From the NCBI RefSeq assembly GCF_000367345.1, contig NZ_BARE01000012.1, forward strand, positions 124,001-188,000: DNA of 64,000 nucleotides, written 5' to 3'. Below, piece by piece: positions 60,294 through 64,000 of this stretch. The DNA comes from Sphingobium xenophagum NBRC 107872 (lineage in GTDB: Bacteria; Pseudomonadota; Alphaproteobacteria; Sphingomonadales; Sphingomonadaceae). How positions within the stretch are numbered: the first letter of the stretch is position 1; each line of letters opens with the position of its first letter. Under the pieces are notes generated by a model that was not told the origin of the DNA, ran no database searches, and worked only from the letters and a program-made list of their open reading frames with translations. Both the position numbers and the translations under genes were made by a program.

Positions 60294-61256
60294 ATGAGGC
60301 TTGAAACGGATATTCCTATGCATGAAACCCAAGCCGATATCTTCGCTATTGCGGAGCAACAAATCGCGCCAGCGGAGAACCACTCTCGCGATGCCTTTCT
60401 AGCCGGCCTCATTGGCAGTGGGATCGGCGGATCGCGTTCGCCGATGCTTCATCAAGGCGAGGGCGACGCGCAGGGAGCGCGGCTGATCTACACGCTTTAT
60501 GATTTCAATGCGCTTGGCCTGTCTGTCGGGGATATTTCGGACTTCTTGAGGTCCGCGCGGAACCTGAAATTCTCCGGTCTGAACGTTACCTACCCTTATA
60601 AGCAGGCGGTCATACCTTTCCTTGATGAGTTGAGCGACGAAGCGCGGCGGATCGGCGCAGTCAATACGATCGCTTTTAGGGACGGTATTGCCAAGGGATA
60701 TAATACCGACGGCTTCGGCTTTGGTGAAAGCCTGATAAGGGGCTTGCCGGGCGCTGCGCTGGATGTCGTGGTCCAGATCGGGGCGGGCGGTGCTGGCGCG
60801 GCGACAGCCCACACATTGCTCGAAATGGGCGCAGGCCTCTTGCTACTTCACGATCAGGATCTCCAGCGTGCCGAAAGCCTGGCTGAAAATCTGCGCGCCT
60901 GGCATGGGAGCCACCGGGTCCGCATCGGCAGTGACCTGGTCGCCTCACTCGCTGCAGCGAGCGGTGTGTTGAATGCAACCCCGATGGGCATGACCGGGCA
61001 TCCAGGCATCCCTCTACCCGCCGCCGCCTTGCGGCCGGAGCTTTGGGTGGCCGACATCATCTATTTCCCGCTAGAAACGGAATTGTTGCGGGCCGCACGC
61101 AACCGAGGCTGCCGGACGCTCGGCGGATCAGGTATGGTTGTCTTCCAGGCAGGCGCTGCCTTCAATATCTTTACCGGCCTGACCGCCGACCTCGAACGAA
61201 TGTTGCGCAATTTCCAGCAGGGAATGGCGAATGAGGCAGGAGCGCGGAAATGCTGA
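60294..61256 (+). CDS. Shikimate/quinate dehydrogenase-like protein
   Basis: This 320-residue protein has the AroE-type N-terminal domain with GSGIGGSRSPMLHQ, the catalytic Lys in NVTYPYKQ, Asn of GAVNTI, and Asp of NTDGFGF. A Rossmann domain follows with IGAGGAGAATAHTLLEMG. It is longer than biosynthetic AroE because of an N-terminal extension; a start at the Met of MHETQADIF (60318) is possible. Overlap with quiC by 7 bp and the absence of other aromatic biosynthesis genes suggest a catabolic role: oxidation of quinate or shikimate to the 3-dehydro compound. Confidence 0.88.
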   Translation: MRLETDIPMHETQADIFAIAEQQIAPAENHSRDAFLAGLIGSGIGGSRSPMLHQGEGDAQGARLIYTLYDFNALGLSVGDISDFLRSARNLKFSGLNVTYPYKQAVIPFLDELSDEARRIGAVNTIAFRDGIAKGYNTDGFGFGESLIRGLPGAALDVVVQIGAGGAGAATAHTLLEMGAGLLLLHDQDLQRAESLAENLRAWHGSHRVRIGSDLVASLAAASGVLNATPMGMTGHPGIPLPAAALRPELWVADIIYFPLETELLRAARNRGCRTLGGSGMVVFQAGAAFNIFTGLTADLERMLRNFQQGMANEAGARKC

Positions 61257-63124
61257 CCTCGATCGCCACCGTATCGATCAGCGGTACGCTCGACGAGAAG
61301 CTCCAGGCAATCGCCGCTGCTGGCTATGACGGGGTCGAGATTTTCGAGGCCGATCTGCTCACCTCCCCCCGAACACCTAGGGAAATCGGTGGAAAGATCC
61401 GCGATCTCGGGCTGGAATGCGTGCTATTTCAACCATTTCGAGACTTTGAGGGAATGCCAGAGCCGTGGCGCACGCGCGCCTTCGATCGCGCCGAACGCAA
61501 ATTTGCGTTGATGAATGAACTTGGCACGGATCTGCTGCTGATCTGCTCGAATTGTTCTCCGCATTCCCTGTTCGATAGAGGTCGCATAATCGACGACTTT
61601 GCCGCGCTGGCCGAGCGGGCGGAACGATGCGGGGTGCGTATCGGCTATGAAGCGCTTGCATGGGGGCTGCACGTCAACGACCATCGCGATGCGTGGGGCA
61701 TTGTGCGCGACGTCGACCATCCCGCCTTTGGGCTGATTCTTGACAGTTTCCACTCGCTGGCGCGCCGGATACCGTCGGCGAGCATCGGCGACATCGATGC
61801 ACGCAAACTGTTCATGGTCCAGATGGCCGATGCGCCATGGCTGGAAATGGATTATCTCACATGGGCGCGACATTTTCGCAATATGCCCGGTCAGGGCGAT
61901 TTCCCGCTGACCGACTATGCTACGCAGTTACAGCGCATCGGTTATGATGGCTATTGGTCGCTGGAAATCTTCAACGACCGTTTCCGCCAGGGCTCCTGTA
62001 CAGGTGTCGCGCTGGACGGCCATCGGTCGCTGATCGCGCTGAAGGACAATGTCGGACGCCAGCCGCGGGCAGCGGCGCGTCCCACCCTGACGCCGCGGGT
62101 GACGCCCACTCGTATCGCATTTATCGAATTTGCCGCCGACGATACTGAGGCGCAGGCATTGAAGCAGACGCTAACCCAGCTCGGCTTCGCAGCGGTGGGT
62201 CGCCACCGACGAAAAGCCGTGGAACGCTGGTCGCAGGGCGGGATAAATATTGTCATTAACCGCGAACCCGACGGGTTCGCACGCAGTTTCGATGTCGTGC
62301 ATGGCTCTTCGGTTTGCGCCATCGGATTAGTGGTACCGGACGTCGCAGCCGCACTGGCCCGCGCCAAGGCGCTGTCGATTCCTGATTTCGAACAATCTGT
62401 CGGACCAGGTGAACTGCGGATTCCTGCCGTTCGCGGGGTTGGCGGTAGTCTGATCTATTTCATCGAGGCGGGCAGCGAAGAAACTGTCTGGGACAAGGAA
62501 TTTGCGGCTGTCGGCGACACGTCGGCCACAGCGCGCGAAATCGGCCTCAATCAGATCGATCATATTGCCCAGACAACATTCTATGAAGAATTTATGAGCT
62601 GGATTCTTTATTATGTGACTTTGTTCGACGTCACAAAAACGTCGCAAATCCATATCAGCGATCCATTGGGTCTAGTGCAGAGCCAGGCTGTAGAATCCGC
62701 AAACAAGACGCTGCGGATAACGCTCAACAGTTCAGGCACCCAGCGAACATTGTCCGGACGTTTTCTGTCGAAATATTCGGGTGCAGGTGTCCAGCACATC
62801 GCGCTATCGTGCGACGACATATTTGCTGCTGCTGAGCGCGCGCGCGACAATGGGCTAGAGACGCTCGAAATTCCGCGTAACTATTATGATGATCTGGCGG
62901 CGCGTTTTGCGTTGGACGATGAACTGATCGGCCACATGGCGGCGCTGCACATCCTTTACGACCGCGATCGTGAAGCCGAATATTTTCAATTTTATAGTCG
63001 CGCAGTCGAAAAGCGCGTCTTCTTCGAGATAGTCGAGCGGCGCAATTACAATGGGTACGGGGCGGCGAATGCCCCGATCAGACTTGCGGCACAATCAGGT
63101 TTCAAAACCGATGGGCCTTATTAA
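61250..63124 (+). CDS. quiC: 3-dehydroshikimate dehydratase fused to HPPD-like VOC domain
   Basis: The 624-residue protein joins an AP-endonuclease-2/xylose-isomerase TIM barrel (1-275) to a C-terminal 4-hydroxyphenylpyruvate-dioxygenase-like VOC domain (about 285-624), as in Pseudomonas putida QuiC1. The barrel has the metal ligands Glu134 (GYEALAWG), Asp165 and His168 (LILDSFHS), Gln191 (VQMAD) and Glu239 (WSLEIFND). The VOC part keeps His of QIDHIA (about 439), His of GVQHIALS (about 515) and Glu of FFEIVER (about 592). The enzyme converts 3-dehydroshikimate to protocatechuate. It starts inside the upstream dehydrogenase gene. Confidence 0.92.
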   Translation: MLTSIATVSISGTLDEKLQAIAAAGYDGVEIFEADLLTSPRTPREIGGKIRDLGLECVLFQPFRDFEGMPEPWRTRAFDRAERKFALMNELGTDLLLICSNCSPHSLFDRGRIIDDFAALAERAERCGVRIGYEALAWGLHVNDHRDAWGIVRDVDHPAFGLILDSFHSLARRIPSASIGDIDARKLFMVQMADAPWLEMDYLTWARHFRNMPGQGDFPLTDYATQLQRIGYDGYWSLEIFNDRFRQGSCTGVALDGHRSLIALKDNVGRQPRAAARPTLTPRVTPTRIAFIEFAADDTEAQALKQTLTQLGFAAVGRHRRKAVERWSQGGINIVINREPDGFARSFDVVHGSSVCAIGLVVPDVAAALARAKALSIPDFEQSVGPGELRIPAVRGVGGSLIYFIEAGSEETVWDKEFAAVGDTSATAREIGLNQIDHIAQTTFYEEFMSWILYYVTLFDVTKTSQIHISDPLGLVQSQAVESANKTLRITLNSSGTQRTLSGRFLSKYSGAGVQHIALSCDDIFAAAERARDNGLETLEIPRNYYDDLAARFALDDELIGHMAALHILYDRDREAEYFQFYSRAVEKRVFFEIVERRNYNGYGAANAPIRLAAQSGFKTDGPY

Positions 63125-63208
63125 GCGATGGCGCGTATGAACCGCGCATATAGCCACCCAACAATGAGCATGGCTACACAGACAGGCTCAGCAGACCAGG
63201 AGAGAGTG

Positions 63209-63283
63209 ATGGCAAATCGGCGCGACGGCAGTGGAGCAGGGCACTGGCGGTGTTCCCCCAATGGCGGGCGAGGATCGCTCTGA
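63209..63283 (+). CDS. Candidate 24-residue leader peptide overlapping the MFS start
   Basis: A short ORF (MANRRDGSGAGHWRCSPNGG plus RGSL) has a strong CAGGAGAGAGTG ribosome site before its ATG. Its TGA overlaps the permease ATG as TGATG, a classical translational-coupling junction. It has no recognised homologue and may act only as a leader. It could instead be the residue of a frameshifted N-terminal region. Confidence 0.45.
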   Translation: MANRRDGSGAGHWRCSPNGGRGSL

Positions 63284-64000
63284 TGGCCCCGGCGGTATTT
63301 ACGGATATCCCCGCTGAAAAGGGTACCGAACGCTGGACGGCGCTTCGTGTCACCGTGGTCGCGTGCTGCTTCCTGCTCAGCATGCTCGATGGCGCCGATA
63401 TCCTCGCCATGTCTCTGATCGCGCCGGCCATTTCGCGTGAATGGCTGATCACGCCAGCCAGCCTCGGCCTCATCTTGAGCGCCAGTCTTGCCGGCATGGC
63501 CATTGGCTGCCTTGCCGTGGCTCCCTTTGCCGATCGCTTCGGCCGGCGGGCGCTGATCGTCGGTTCGTTGATTGTCACCACCGGTGCGATCGGTGCATCC
63601 GCCGCGGTCCAAACTGTACCGGAACTGATGATTCTTCGGTTTCTCACTGGCATAGGTGTGGGCACGATCGGGGTTTGTATGACCGCCCTGGCAGCGGAGT
63701 TCGCGCCGGCGAACAGGCGCAGTCTCGCGGTGAGTTTCGTGCAGGCAGGATGGCCGCTTTGCGCGATATTCGTTTCTTTCGGTGCTGCTGCCTTCCTGCC
63801 TGCTTATGGATGGCGCCCCATGTTGGCTGCAATCGGGATCTGTAGTGGAATACTGCTGCTCGCAATCCTGATCCTGTTGCCGGAATCAGTGTCCTTCCTC
63901 ACCGCCAGAGGCAGACCAGGCGATCTGGATCGGGTCAACCGCATTCGCCGCCGTCTTGCTCTGGAACCGCTTGCCGTGATGCCGGTCCCCAAGGGAAGTC
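63283..64000 (+). CDS. MFS transporter, AAHS (aromatic acid:H+ symporter) type, 3' end outside window
   Basis: An open frame runs from ATG 63283 to the window end (239 codons visible). It starts MAPAVFTDIPAEKGTERW. The first helix, CCFLLSMLDGADILAMSLIAP, has the Asp-rich motif of aromatic-acid symporters of the PcaK type. The loop-2 motif FADRFGRRAL and MILRFLTGIGVG follow. CGAGGATCGCTCTG precedes the start, which overlaps the leader ORF by one base. It lies 158 bp after quiC, so uptake of quinate, shikimate or a hydroxybenzoate is likely. Confidence 0.9.
   Translation, partial: MAPAVFTDIPAEKGTERWTALRVTVVACCFLLSMLDGADILAMSLIAPAISREWLITPASLGLILSASLAGMAIGCLAVAPFADRFGRRALIVGSLIVTTGAIGASAAVQTVPELMILRFLTGIGVGTIGVCMTALAAEFAPANRRSLAVSFVQAGWPLCAIFVSFGAAAFLPAYGWRPMLAAIGICSGILLLAILILLPESVSFLTARGRPGDLDRVNRIRRRLALEPLAVMPVPKGS

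Noticed and set aside
1..64000. CRISPR arrays, tRNA, rRNA or replication origin
   Set aside because: No regularly spaced direct repeats, cloverleaf-like sequences, rRNA segments or iterons were recognised by eye on either strand.

Overview
This is a GC-rich, gene-dense bacterial window. TonB-dependent receptors with IVVTARR-type plugs, many short-chain dehydrogenases, and catabolic genes sitting next to AraC/TetR regulators and MFS permeases suggest a sphingomonad-like alphaproteobacterium (Sphingobium/Novosphingobium type). That assignment is an inference; no rRNA or tRNA gene is present to confirm it.

Bases 1-44,600 are a large catabolic island for an unidentified hydrophobic, probably alicyclic or terpenoid-like, substrate. 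It holds five APH-fold small-molecule kinases, a microsomal-type epoxide hydrolase, three NTF2-fold proteins (two of them like limonene-epoxide hydrolase), a Rieske oxygenase, five SDRs, a VOC protein, a GST, an EthD-like protein, a luciferase-like monooxygenase, a SABATH-type carboxyl methyltransferase, and a NorE/NorF-like membrane pair without a catalytic oxidase subunit. Next come two convergent, mirror-image operons. Each is a LuxE-like acyl-activating enzyme, then a LuxC-like acyl reductase, then a third enzyme (aldo/keto reductase in one, amidohydrolase in the other). AraC, MFS, two TonB receptors, an SMP-30 lactonase, a GMC oxidoreductase/aldehyde dehydrogenase pair, a sulfotransferase, a DUF1214-like protein and a second AraC regulator complete the island. 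The implied chemistry is uptake, oxygenation or epoxide opening, hydroxyl phosphorylation, redox steps, and carboxylate-aldehyde interconversion.

Bases 44,634-50,393 are a nested transposon. An IS3-family element (1,269 bp when reconstructed) was interrupted by an IS66 element in orfA (9-bp shared flank, 8-bp target duplication) and by an IS110/IS1111-group element in orfB. Removing both restores continuous IS3 reading frames. The composite lies 15 bp upstream of the AraC start codon at 44,618.

Bases 50,661-54,342 hold a TetR-MFS operon and its divergent promoter with two 18-bp palindromic operators. The gene this promoter should drive, a TonB receptor, has its first six codons cut off from its body by an IS1380 element. 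Bases 54,343-64,000 are a plant-phenolic/quinate module: TonB receptor, Tat-exported carboxylesterase, tannase/feruloyl-esterase-family enzyme, shikimate/quinate dehydrogenase-like protein, a QuiC-type 3-dehydroshikimate dehydratase fused to an HPPD-like domain, and an AAHS-type MFS permease running off the window behind a 24-codon overlapping leader ORF. Together these could hydrolyse an ester such as chlorogenate and send quinate to protocatechuate. No CRISPR array, tRNA, rRNA or replication origin was seen.
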